Positions 54,110-63,769 of a DNA stretch of 64,000 nucleotides are shown one piece after another (the stretch's first letter is position 1; each line of letters starts with the position of its first letter). The notes beneath the pieces are model-generated. The model ran no database searches, was not told the DNA's origin, and worked only from the letters and a program-made list of their open reading frames with translations. Made by a program: the position numbers and the translations under genes. The stretch covers positions 13,109,001 to 13,173,000 of the forward strand of contig NC_056425.1 of NCBI RefSeq assembly GCF_905147365.1, written 5' to 3'. This DNA is from Aricia agestis (taxonomy: Eukaryota > Arthropoda > Insecta > Lepidoptera > Lycaenidae).

Positions 54110-54474
54110 GTTATTTATTTATTTTATTTATTTATTTAACAGTTTATTGCACACAAAAACATTTAACAAATTATACAGATGAAGAAAAACGACACAAAAG
54201 GTACTGCTTATCTCTAAAGAAATTTCTTCCAGCAGCCCTAAGAAGAGAAATTTGAACACAAACAACAGATAGGGCGTGCAAAAAAAGAAACGAATAATAT
54301 AAATTATAACTATGTAAGTAATACTAAATTATTATTATACATATTATGTTCAACAAAAAAACAAAATAACTAATACTATACTTACTAATAATAATAACAA
54401 ACTATAATATTAGAATACATACTATGCTATAAACTATAAATATTTACTAAAATAAATACATACTATATGTATAT
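54110..54474 (-). repeat. 3' UTR and (AAAT)n tail of the adjoining LINE
   Basis: AT-rich, ending on the - strand in gcaataaactgttaaataaa and (taaa)n at 54112-54140. Confidence 0.6.
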
Positions 54475-55080
54475 TTAATAATTATAGTTGGATTCGGTAT
54501 TGAGGTAGTGCTCCTTTAAGCGTCTTTTAAAGACAGTGATTGTAGGACTATCACGGATGGCGTGGGGGAGGGAATTCCACAATCTGACTGCATGAACAGT
54601 AAAGGAGTAGGAAAAGAAGTTGGAGCGATGGGAGGGGAGGGAAAGGTTTGTTCTAACATTAGGTCTACAAGGGACGTCTAAGGATCGTGAAAAATTAAAA
54701 CGCTCTACGAGGTAAGAGGGGGACAAAGGGTTATAAAGGATATTATAAAGGAGGGAGAGAATATGGATATTTCGCCGAAGGCGAATCGGAAGCCATCTTA
54801 GCTGTGACCGAAAAGCAGAGACATGGTCATACTTTTTAAGACCAAAGACAAAACGAATGCAAAGATTTTGCAAACGTTCTAACTTTGTCAGCAATTCTTC
54901 GGTTACATCTAGGTAGCAGGAGTCAGCATAATCGAGGATAGGGAAAATGAGTGACTGGACTAGGGAAATTTTAGTTTTGAAAGGAAATTGCACGAATTTG
55001 ATTAAAAAAAGACGATTTTTTACTTTTATGCCTAACAATAATAACAGTTGTATTAACCTAGGTGTAAAATGAACCAACAA
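54475..55080 (-). pseudogene. Jockey-type LINE reverse transcriptase, C-terminal 200 residues
   Basis: Retains the thumb and C-terminal region of a jockey-clade non-LTR polymerase: KISLVQSLIFPILDYADSCY, then TKLERLQNLCIRFVFGLKKY, FRSQLRWLPIRLRRNIHILS and the closing VRLWNSLPHAIRDSP..FKRRLKEHYL. The endonuclease and catalytic palm (no FADD/YADD) are missing: a 5'-truncated copy. It ends with a stop at the expected C-terminus, then an AT-rich 3' UTR. No internal stop in the retained part, so a comparatively young insertion. Confidence 0.88.
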
Positions 55081-55349
55081 AAATCCTTGAGCTAGAAATT
55101 TCGTTATTAAAAAAAAAACAGGAAATTGGCCACCAAATTGTGTGTAAGAATTAAAATATTTATGAAAGCTGAGTTGATTACGATAAAAACGGGGTATTGT
55201 GCCCTTTGTTCTACCGCGGTAGGGCGGCGAAGGGCCGAAGGTAATAACTTCACAATAACAGAATTAAAAAACTTTACAAAAAAAAAAATAACGATAAGAA
55301 GTGTTTTTGAAAACAAAATGATTTAGATGGGTTTCACTTTAAAAAATAT

Positions 55350-55470
55350 TATCTACGTAAATAAAAATGAAATCTGGATTTTGTTACTATCGCTAAAACT
55401 CGTGAATGGGGATTAGATTTGGCTAATTTTGGGCTTGAAATATGCTTGAAAGCCCATGGAAGGTTTATAT
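55350..55470 (-). repeat. Repeat 'CCTTCCCTGGA' copy 4, inverted
   Basis: Complement: ccttccatgggctttcaagc, aaaattagccaaatctaatc, cgagttttagcgatagtaac. Confidence 0.5.
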
Positions 55471-55685
55471 TGATCGGAGGGAAGTGATAGAAATTATAAA
55501 GTGGAATAAGAGTAATAACAGTGTTTATTAAAGAAATTTTTGCTACTTACTTATATTATGCAAAAATGTAAACTCGACAACATTATATTATAGGCTTTTA
55601 TTTATTTTGCCGTTGAATGTGATATGATAAAACTTGAATTGGTAGCATTATAGAATATAGCTCATACTGGATAATTACTTGTTTA

Positions 55686-56050
55686 GGGTGGGTTGCACCA
55701 GAGCCGTGTTTAAAGTTATGGTCAAAGGTATGGTTATAGTTAAGGCTAACTTTAATTTTAACCTCTTTGACCACAGAATTTGACAGATGACAGCTGGTCC
55801 GACAAGGCTTGAAATGAACGTGAGCAGGGGCGCTGCTGGTAAAGGCGAACTGTCAAAAATGGCGTTTTTGTATAATATGATAACAGCGTTAGTTCCTTTT
55901 TCGCCACATTCATTCAAAGCCTTGTCGAGCTCAACGTTATGGTTAAATATGGCGTCCATTTCTTACTTTAACTAAAGATTTGACATTTTGCATTGTAGTT
56001 ATAGTTAAAGTTACAATTATAATAGTTAAAGTAAGTTGGTGCAACCCACC
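55686..56050. mobile_element. MITE-HH, host of MITE-E copy 3
   Basis: gggtgggttgcacca / tggtgcaacccacc ends with gttaaag/ctttaac inner repeats. The central MITE-E (55801-55926) separates two halves that each contain aacgttatggttaaat-like or ggtatggttatagttaag sequence. Confidence 0.75.
55801..55926. mobile_element. MITE-E copy 3, nested
   Basis: gacaaggcttgaaatgaacg ... acattcattcaaagccttgtc, same orientation as copy 1. Confidence 0.85.
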
Positions 56051-56394
56051 ATCATAATTGTTGTAGCTCAGCTACGCCGTAGCACTGCTACAACTGAGGA
56101 GCTGGCGAACAGAACTGGATTAGTCCGCGAGAAAAAATTTACACAGTGGCTAAAAAACTAATATCAACTACTACTACTGAACTAATCCGGTTTTGTTTGA
56201 AAATTGACTTTTTAAAGTCTTTTTAACCAGTTTTGATTGAAAATGTTAACAGGGATTGACGCAGACGGGTCAAGAGAAGACGATTCGAAAAAAAAAAACT
56301 CTGGCACTCTGGTGGACTTGTCCGGTTTTGTTTTCCAGCTCAACTACGAGGCACAGTATTTCCAAAGAAAGAAAAAATTTAGGTTTCTGAGCGT

Positions 56395-56437
56395 TAAACG
56401 AGTTTCGTCGCGGAGAAGTTGCAGGCAACGTCTAGCA
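56395..56437 (+). repeat. Lep1-like Helitron 3'-end fragment
   Basis: ttaaacgagtttcgtcgcgg agaagttgcaggcaacgtctag: last ~40 bp, next to exon 56461-56539 of the - strand gene. Confidence 0.45.
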
Positions 56438-56460
56438 TTATAATATAACTTTATACTTGC

Positions 56461-59400
56461 CAGTTATAACCGCAATTCTTAGTTTCTCTTCCAAATCCTG
56501 TAGGAGAGTCGTCTTGTCTGGGCACACTGGATAGTTGGCCTGAAATAATAAAAATAAAAACATCCCCACTCTATGTCTACCAAAATCTCATGGCAAATTT
56601 GTAAGTATGGGAGATTTTCAAAAAATATCCTTAATCATTGGATATTTTTTTTTTTATTTGCATGTATCAAACACATAATCAGCCGCTGTAAAGAAAAAAA
56701 AAAGTATCAAACGTTTTGCTCCAATTTCCCCAGTATTGGTAGCGTCAATTTCTTTTTTCCAGTTTTTGCCATTAGATTCTGGTAGACCTATAGTTTCTTT
56801 CATTCTTTGTTGTTATTTTTAAGCTTTACTACTAAATATTTATGTAATATTATTATAAACTGAATACCAATACTTTCTTCCGTGTGTGAAAGAGACAGGC
56901 GACTAAAGATCAACGACTGCATTTCTCTATGTCTTTTTGCGGGCTTTAGTACCAATTATTATTACTATTTGCTTTGTTTAAATGTTAAGGCGCTGATGGT
57001 GAAAAAAATCATTTGTAAACGATACATAAAAAATGGCTGATACTCGACCACCGGGGAATAAACTCGAAGCGATTCAGACTTTATGTGAAATCATAAAAAA
57101 TGCCCGGAATTTTAATAAACCTAAATACTTTCCCCTTATAACCTGCCCGAATAACAGCCTAACAAAATATAGCCTATATCCTGAATACTTCGTGAATATT
57201 TAAACAGTAATTTTGTTTTTACGTCTCGACTCTCGATCATACGCGGCCTGCGTACTTTTGGCCATAAAAATATTTTGTAAGCTATGATATTCTATTATAA
57301 AAATAAAATAAAATTAGGAAATTAAAAAAAAAAACCCGCCGCCAAACAACTTTAAAAAGTAATGAAATAATATATTTTACTGACTTTAAGTTTAAATAAT
57401 TCCTAAGTGTAAAGTGATATTTTAGTCCATAATTATTGTTGTCACGGTGTGTTGTGTTGTGGGACGCATTGTCTAATAGTATATTTAAAGATTCAATAAA
57501 AAAAAAACTATAATCCATTTTCAATTTGTCAACTTGTTGTCAACAGACTTCAAACATAAATAAAAGAGTTTTTTTTAAATGAAATAAGGGGGCAAACGAG
57601 CAAACGGGTCACCTGATGGAAATCAACTTCCGTCGCCCATGGACACTCGCAGCATCAGAAGAGCTGCAGGTGCGTTGCCGGCCTTTTAAGAGGGAATAGG
57701 GTAATAGGGGAAGGTAGGGATGAAAAGGGAACGGAATAAGGGAGGGTAGGGAAGGGAATAGGGTAGGGGATTGGGCCTCCGGTAAACTCACTCACTCGGC
57801 GAAACACAGCGCAAGCGCTGTTTCACGCCGGTTTTCTGTGAGGACGTGGTATTTCTCCGGTCGAGCCGGCCCATTCGTGCCGAAGCATGGCTCTCCCACG
57901 TCAAAATAATATAATTCGTTTTATAGTATAATTCGTTTGTATGTGTTTGCCACTCAAAAATCTGTCATTTCTCATGTGTGTGTGTTGTAGTGTGTGTAAT
58001 GTTTTATTTGTTAAATAAATGTATGATAAAAGCATAATTTCAAAATAATATTAGTTCGATGCACTCCTTCATCATATAAACTATAACTGTGCAAAATTTC
58101 ATGCGCCTACGTTTCCCCATTATTCGTGAAATAGGTTACAAAGTTTTTCGATCGCGTATTAATATTATGATTAAAGTAGACATATAACTAAGGCCTTCAT
58201 ACAAATTTCAAGTGCCTTGCTGTTGTCATTATTGATTACGAGCAAAAAAGGCCAAAAAAATAACTGAAAATTTCAGAAGTTTAGCTATAGCGGTTATTTA
58301 CTTACAGCCTGGAGACAGACAGACAGACGGACAGACATCGAAGTCTCAGTAATAGGGTCCCGTTTTTACCATTTGGGTATGGAACCCTAAAAATCGATGC
58401 CTGGTTTCTTAGATTTTTTTAACAGGAGTTTAATAATTATTCTACAGCTATGGTGAATTTTTATTATTTTCACGTTAGCAAAAAAGTTTTAATGAACGTT
58501 GATCAAATCAAGAAACCCGACATAAAAGCGTTATTTCTATTTCGTAAATATTCGATTATAATATCCAATATTGCTATATTGCTCTCAGCAAATGCAGCAT
58601 ATTTACTTTATTACGACGTAATGAAACCGAACCTTTTTTGAAGAAGCTGATAACTGGTGATGAAAAGTGGATCACGTACGACAAGAACGTGCGAAAAAGA
58701 TCGTGGTCAAAGGCCGGTTAGGCTTCACAGACTGTGGCGCAACCCGGGTTAACTCGCAACCAGGTGATGCTGTGTAAGTGGTGGGGTTGGAAGGGCATTA
58801 TTCATTATGAGCTGTTAGCGCCAGGCAGAACCATCGATGGATCGAACAAGAAATGAAACTAAATAAATGTCAGATTAAAAACACATTTTGTTTGATATTG
58901 ACCTTTACCATATAATGCATCCACACCGAAGGATCAGGCAATCTGTCTACTCATTTCCGTTAACGATGCAAAGCATACCATAATATAGTTGAGTATCATG
59001 TCGGTGGTGACTTCGGCTCTCCACATGGCGAGGGTTTTCAACGCCGCGGTGATCATTTCTGGAGACACCTAGTAACAAACAAAGTCTTACAGTCTAATTG
59101 TAAGAGACTAGCGGTGTGGGAGTTAATAAACCACTAGTATAATAACTCCCACACCGGTTTCGGGGACGTTGGCCGGTTCTACTGAAACCAGGCCAGTTAC
59201 GCAGAAGTAATTTTATAGTCCCCAAGTGTGTGCGCAGTACACAAGAGCACTCTCTGTTCCTTTACTCTCATAACCCAGTGGGACGGAAGACCGACACGAC
59301 TGGCGAGAGATCAGGCGCAGGACCGACTTTTACATGCCCATGCGACGCATGGATCATCTTACTTGTCAGACAATCAGGTGATGAGTCTTCATTGTCCTAA

Positions 59401-60505
59401 TCAAACCTGGAAATAACATTTTTTTAACGCGGGAATCGAACCCACGACCTCCGAGTCAAGAGATACGCTATAAAGTCTAAATCACAGGACTACTAGAATA
59501 CTTATATTATGTCAGTACCACAGTATAGCAATATTATAGGGATATGTCATATTGCTATACTGTGTCAGTACTGTCCGATACTGAGACGCATAGACAGACA
59601 AAGTCTATTATGCACATTCATATTCCCATACTATAATATTATAAATATGAAAATGTGTTTGTCTATGTCTATAACCTCTTCGCTCACAAACCGCTTAACC
59701 GATGTTGCTGAAATTTAGCACAGGAATTACTAACGCGGGGAAGGATATTATAGAATATTTTTGTCCCGGAAAATGAGCGGTTGCGACGCGATAAATAATT
59801 TCAATTTTCAGCGCAACGAATTAATATGGGCATAGTGGCAATCGATAGTGGACAGGCCATTTTAAAAACCTATAATACTTTCATTATTATCTATGTTATA
59901 ACGACGCCCCATTACAATGTGGCTTTTAGGTGACGTGTTACCGTGACCCAGTTTTACAGTAATGTTTATTATGGTAATTACCATAATATTTTGTACAGGA
60001 ATATGCGGAAATTGTAACATAATATACGCATTTTCGTAAGAACCTACTATTTTTCATGAATATTTAATTTTAAGTACTTACCTAAATAAAAACAAAGGTA
60101 CCTAGCTCAAAATTGCATCGTTTCCATGGAATAAGACTAAGGGCCGGAAAGTGGCAACGCTCTTCTAATGTTGCGAGTGTCCATGGGCGACGGCAGTTGC
60201 TTTCGATCAGCTGGCCAAATCTGTATCGTACATTTGTGAGTTAATCACTGAGTACTAACTAACCCAGTTGTTAACTCACAAACGTACGATACAGAATCGG
60301 CCAGCAGGTGACCTGTTTGGTCGTTTGCCCCCTTATTTTATAAAAAAAAGCTAGGTAGTGGATAGTCGTATTGCGCACACACATGGGCACTTTAAAAGTG
60401 ACTATACCTCACAATGTCTGTTTGCTGGCGCTTCGGCGACCGGCTCGTACGACTTTACAAGCAGTGGCGATAACAGCAACCTGCTCGACTCCCTCCTCGT
60501 GCTAT
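56461..60505 (-). CDS. Linker-histone-like (H15) winged-helix protein, partial gene model
   Basis: Exons on the complement: 60408-60505 (after CTTCTCTTCACAG, donor GTATAG), 58979-59068 (after GTTACTAG, donor GTATGC) and 56461-56539 (after TTATTTCAG, then GCAAGT, a possible GC donor). All junctions between them are phase 0, and no exon has a stop. The product reads STRRESSRLLLSPLLVKSYE, PVAEAPANRHCE, then VSPEMITAALKTLAMWRAEV, TTDMILNYIM and ANYPVCPDKTTLLQDLEEKL, RIAVITG. The last two exons match the plan of the H1/H5 globular winged helix (A.K.L......I..YI.ANYPV...K....L...L..AV..G). Such domains bind linker DNA or nucleosomes. The wing and C-terminus after 56461 were not found. Which H15 protein it is cannot be said. 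A start exon may lie at 63026-63032. Introns hold SINE-A, mariner and several MITEs. Confidence 0.5.
56575..56787 (+). mobile_element. MITE-AA copy 2
   Basis: gtctaccaaaatctcatggc / gccattagattctggtagac ends; shares tatttgcatgtatcaaacac and aatttccccagtattggtag with 27083-27280. Confidence 0.7.
56790..57300. other. Intronic sequence, no recognised feature
   Basis: AT-rich. A 56-codon frame (57033-57203, starting MADTRPPGNKLE) is not conserved-looking. Confidence 0.35.
57315..57460. repeat. Foldback element N, one arm
   Basis: aaattaggaaattaaaaaaa ... acaactttaaaaagtaatga ... ttgttgtcacggtgtgttgt equals the left arm of 42852-43260. Confidence 0.7.
57569..57901 (-). repeat. SINE-A copy 6, full length
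   Basis: Complete tail, pyrimidine domain, the gcgcaagcgctgtttcacgc segment and head. Inside an intron of the H15-like gene, same strand as the gene. Confidence 0.92.
58235..58395 (-). repeat. GGTTCCGTACCC repeat copy 3
   Basis: gagcaaaaaaggccaaaaaa, gacagacagacagacggaca, aatagggtcccgtttttacc and gggtatggaaccctaaaaat. Confidence 0.65.
58641..58855 (+). pseudogene. mariner transposase fragment
   Basis: Reads KLITGDEKWITYDKNVRKRS, WSKAG, stop (58719-58721), then SQTVAQPGLTRNQVMLCKWW and GWKGIIHYELLAPGRTIDG. TGDEKWI carries the first catalytic Asp of the DD34D triad; WWGWKGIIHYELL is the conserved mariner block containing the second-Asp region (here G-W-K). Both ends, the third Asp and the inverted repeats are missing. 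It lies in the intron just below exon 58979-59068, opposite strand. Confidence 0.85.
59109..59490 (-). repeat. SINE-C copy 2
   Basis: Complement of the SINE-C body with a degenerate tRNA-like head (gggaatcgaacccacgacct at 59430). The 3' end carries an inverted duplication of ggtgtgggagttaata. Confidence 0.8.
59514..59574. repeat. Imperfect hairpin
   Basis: agtaccacagtatagcaata / atattgctatactgtgtcag around an ~10-nt loop. Confidence 0.65.
59628..59835 (+). mobile_element. Diverged Lep1-like Helitron
   Basis: cccatactataatattataa, ccgcttaaccgatgttgctg, ttttgtcccggaaaatgagc, cagcgcaacgaatt. Terminal CTAGT lost. Confidence 0.6.
60134..60350 (+). repeat. SINE-A/LINE 3' tail interrupted by a MITE
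   Basis: ctaatgttgcgagtgtccat ... ttgctttcgatcag, interruption 60211-60304, then caggtgacctgtttggtcgt and A-run. The uninterrupted sequence would be ...gatcaggtgacc. Confidence 0.8.
60211..60304. mobile_element. 94-bp palindromic MITE nested in LINE tail, CAG TSD
   Basis: ctggccaaatctgtatcgta ... ttaactcacaaacgtacgat + acagaatcggccag. CAG at 60208-60210 and 60305-60307 is the target duplication, proven by comparison with intact tails. Confidence 0.85.
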
Positions 60506-60790
60506 CTGTGAAGAGAAGAATTTGAACTATGTTTGACTGATGGACTGACGAATGGTATTTAGACGGTCACTCAACTCTCTTCAGTTTTATGAAAATTTGC
60601 TCTTTTAGCGCTGCTACTTTCACAGTATATTCTGTATAAGGGACACATACATACCCTAACGTTTTATCAATTAGTTTTGTTGCAATGCAACCTGTAATCT
60701 GTATAGTATAACCATGAGTTATTTCAGAGCTTTAACTACTATAATTGTACAATATGTATAATGAAATAAATTATTTGAGATCAAAACAGT

Positions 60791-61163
60791 AGGCCTACCA
60801 CGAAACAGTTTTGAGACTCGGACAATCGGGATGAGAATGCCGCGTCCTTTTTTTTTTTTTTTTTTTTATGAACTAAGGGGGCAAACGAGCAAACGGGTCA
60901 CCTGATGGAAAGCAACTTCCGTCGCCCATGGACACTCGCAGCATCAGAAGAGCTGCATGTGCGTTGCCGGCCTTTTAAGAGGGAATAGGGTAATAGGGGA
61001 GGGTAGGGAAGGGAAGGGAAAGAAACACAGCACAAGCGCTGTTTCACGCCGGTTTTCTGTGAGTTCCTGCTCTAACAACGTCATTTCTCGTTTGTTAAAG
61101 TAGGACGCGGCATTCTCGTACGATTGTTTGAGTCTCAAAACGGTTTCGTGGTACGGCCCCAGG
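60791..61163. mobile_element. MITE-MM, interrupted by SINE-A
   Basis: taggcctaccacgaaacagt ... gagaatgccgcgtcc on the left, and the complement ggacgcggcattctcgtacg ... gtttcgtggtacggcc on the right. SINE-A copy 7 sits between the arms. Confidence 0.7.
60848..61063 (-). repeat. SINE-A copy 7, 5'-truncated
   Basis: Very long T-run (about 20), tail, shortened pyrimidine domain, then gcgctgtttcacgccggttt and stop at gtgag. Head missing, as expected from incomplete reverse transcription. Confidence 0.88.
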
Positions 61164-61526
61164 ACATTGAATAGTTTGTAACCCGGAAAATGCACGGTTT
61201 CCGGCAACAACATCTAGTACAATTTAAAATACACAACAAACAAAAGGATCTTCAGGCTTCAGCAAATATTTTTCAACAAACAAAGACTATTGAGAAAATA
61301 ACGTGTCTATTTTATAAGCTCATATGGCACAGGGGAGCAATCGCCTTTGGTAAACTAAGCTCCATATTCTCTACGAGGGATACCATTATTGAAAACCTGA
61401 ACCCGAGGATACCCATAATGAAAAGTTATGGCAACCTTTTCTTTGGTTTTTGTTCAAACATTTGGCCGGTCATCATCAGCAATACAACTATCACAAAGTT
61501 TGCCCGATTCGTACGCAAGCCACGCT

Positions 61527-61700
61527 TATATTATAAATGCGAAACTGAGTCTGTTTGTCTATCAGTCTGTCTGTCTGTCTGTCTGTCTGTCGATCTATCT
61601 TCACGCCCAAAGCACTGAACTGGTTTTGCTAAAATTTGGTATGCATGTACTTTGAGACCCGGGAAAGAATATAGGATAGTTTTTATCGCGAAAAAATGTA
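61527..61700 (+). mobile_element. Lep1-like Helitron, 3'-truncated; separate 3' end at 61185-61216
   Basis: ttatattataaatgcgaaac, (tctg)n, aactggttttgctaaaattt, gtactttgagacccgggaaa. A separate 32-bp 3' end (ggaaaatgcacggtttccgg, acatctagt) is at 61185-61216. Confidence 0.65.
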
Positions 61701-61735
61701 TATATATTATGTTCCATCTGTATATAATATTATTA

Positions 61736-61970
61736 CTAGCTGTGCCGGTGAACTTCGTGGCCCGGGCGCGCACTAGCGGCCAGGCCGCAGCGGCCAGGTC
61801 GCGGCGGCCATCAAATGTATGGTGTGGGCTGCGGCCAGGTGCGCGATCTCGATGGCCGCCGCGGCCTGGCCGCTGGCTTTCCCTGGACTTCAAGGATTAT
61901 TTTAAGACAAATTAGTAGAATCGGTTCAGCCGTTATCGAGTTATAGCGCTAACGTGATTATATTCTCTTC
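61736..61970 (+). repeat. Repeat 'CCTTCCCTGGA' copy 3, interrupted
   Basis: tagctgtgccggtgaacttc, then the GC-rich MITE (61760-61875), then tttccctggacttcaaggat and gccgttatcgagttatagcg. Confidence 0.7.
61760..61875. mobile_element. GC-rich MITE copy 2, nested
   Basis: gcccgggcgcgcactagcgg, one or two ggtcgcggcggcca-type units, aaatgtatggtgtgggctgc centre, then ggccgccgcggcctggccgc. Lacks the outer 3' end present at 5786. Confidence 0.8.
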
Positions 61971-61981
61971 GGCGCTAATAC

Positions 61982-62476
61982 AATAGGGATGATGACAAGG
62001 TCAAAGATTAGCGAATTTTGTTAATAAAATAAAGAAATCACGGTAAAAATAAGTGTTCCCAAAATTTCAGCTTGATAGCATTTGTATTTTTTTGTTATGC
62101 GCCTTCAAAGTTGGATAATATTCAAATCGATTTTTTTTTCAATTAAATTTCTTATATTAATATTTGTATACAATACGATAACTTATGCAATTTAAATCAA
62201 CTTTTGTTATGAAACCACTTTCATAAACGCAATATTTATTATACCTGTCGAACAAAGTTGTCTCCCGATGCGTACAAACTACGAAAGACTGACGTCATAC
62301 TTTCGTAGCACTTTGTATGGAGCGTTTCGGGCAAATCTTTTTTATGAGATACGGTATTTGAATTGTCATATCTTGGTGAATTTTTAAGCTATTAGAGTCA
62401 TTCTTTCAACGATGTTTCTATTTTTTAAGTGTCTTTTAATTACCGATAAGAAAAAAAAATAGTCATCATGCCTATT
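61982..62476. mobile_element. MITE-K copy 2
   Basis: aatagggatgatgac / gtcatcatgcctatt ends and a body matching 3489-3963. The frame open in copy 1 is broken here. Confidence 0.75.
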
Positions 62477-62841
62477 GGAAATTCATTTATATAATATATA
62501 GATATTACCTAATATAATATTATTCCGTATCTAGATTCTAGTGTCTTACAAGATCAACAGACTTCCGTATTTATAATATTAGATATATACCGTATAGGAA
62601 TATAATATAATATTATGCTGCTATTTAACCGTTTCCGTGCGGATAAAGAAATAAAAAAATTGCGTTATTTTAACATTTTTGTTATTTTACTTAACTCTAA
62701 GCAAGTCACTATGTATTTTCAACAAAAAAAACTAAAAAAAAAATGGTTCTTATGAAAAAAAAAAACAATTAAACTATTTTGCAACACGATATAAGTAACC
62801 ATATAAACCAAGAAAAAATAACAAAAATATTTAGGAACATC

Positions 62842-62949
62842 TTAGGAACTGGAGCTCAGTTCAGCACAGTTTTTGCAAGAAAAAGTTGCATGCTCCATAC
62901 ATAATATCGCCTTTGTACGGCTTGGACATGCATATTTTTTCTTCCAATC
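62842..62949 (-). pseudogene. Cysteine-rich C-terminal exon of a piggyBac-like transposase
   Basis: After GTTTTCAAG, in phase 0: DWKKKYACPSRTKAILCMEH then ATFSCKNCAELSSSS and TAA. The C..C..C..H..C..C spacing near a C-terminus fits the cross-brace zinc finger (CRD) of piggyBac transposases. Position inside a TTAA-bounded element supports this. Confidence 0.45.
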
Positions 62950-63025
62950 CTTGAAAACAAAAACGAAAATAAATTGATCAATATAGCCAAAGGTTTACAA
63001 CACCTAATAAAAATAAGTTACTTAC

Positions 63026-63110
63026 CTTCCATTTCTGATTTCTGTTTGTACACGTAAATAATCACTTTTAAATACTTGAAATTAACTATAATTCCGTTCA
63101 CGTTCGCTTT
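63026..63110 (-). other. Leader exon with start codon and strong splice donor
   Basis: The complement reads ...ACAAACAGAAATCAGAAATG + GAAG|GTAAGTAA. The ATG (63030-63032) has G at -3 and +4, and the exon ends in phase 1. It could be the transposase's own first exon. It also fits, in phase, the first exon found for the H15-like gene (MED-STRRESS...). Confidence 0.45.
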
Positions 63111-63769
63111 TGGGTCGCTACTAAAAGAAAAACAATTGGAAACAGACGAAACAGCGATAAATTACAATCCCTGGCGGGTGGCGCCCGAGAGGAGATATCA
63201 AAGTTCCTGGCGGTAGGCGCCTCAGAGGAGATACGAAATATTTGTTCGCAGCCAGGCGCGTGAAATTGCCAAAAATGACACCGCACTGAATCGGTTAACG
63301 GCGTATTCTACGAATAATAAAAAGGCGTATTATTCTCTGAAACGTTTAAGCGTGTACACTGTACAGGTAATAGACAGACACACTTTCACATTATTATAAA
63401 ACACTTACATAGGTCGCCAGTTCAGCTTATATAAATGGCATAGTAGTTATTTCTTTCTATGGCCCTGTTCGTCGGCGTATTTTTGGACAAACCTTTTATT
63501 GCGCATGTCCAAAAGATGTCATGGCAACGCCATAACAAGTTGCTGGTCAAGTCGTAAACAACGTCTTAATTGTTTATACATGATTAAAATAATAAAAGCT
63601 AAACATAAATACATACCTAAGCCTAAATTGTCTAACAGCCGCACAAATAATTTATTTAACACTATGATAGTGTTTGATTATTTTATTTTGGAAAATATGG
63701 ATATGGATAACTTGGATTTTTTTTTTTAATTTAATTGTTTTTTTCAATGATATTCTATGTTACTATTGG

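Larger units (their letters stand above)
62629..63294. mobile_element. piggyBac-like deletion derivative, 666 bp
   Basis: TTAA at 62625-62628 and 63295-63298 bounds termini ccgtttccgtgcgg / ccgcactgaatcgg. On the - strand it keeps an upstream leader with an ATG exon and donor (ends 63026) and a terminal exon with a cysteine-rich C-terminus. The catalytic DDD core is absent. The leader contains a duplicated catttcctctcgggcgcc-type block (63180-63230). Confidence 0.7.

Noticed and set aside
57033..57203. 56-residue frame MADTRPPGNKLE...
   Set aside because: Short, within an intron, on the opposite strand of the gene model, no similarity recognised; could be chance.
61074..61213. Exon-like - strand segment LFNVLGPYHETV...
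   Set aside because: It is one arm of MITE-MM; the inverted copy at 60791-60847 shows it is repeat DNA.
62842..63032. Direct splice of the ATG exon to the cysteine-rich exon as one short protein
   Set aside because: Joining 63026 to 62949 gives a frame that stops early and loses the cysteine pattern; an internal deletion is more likely.
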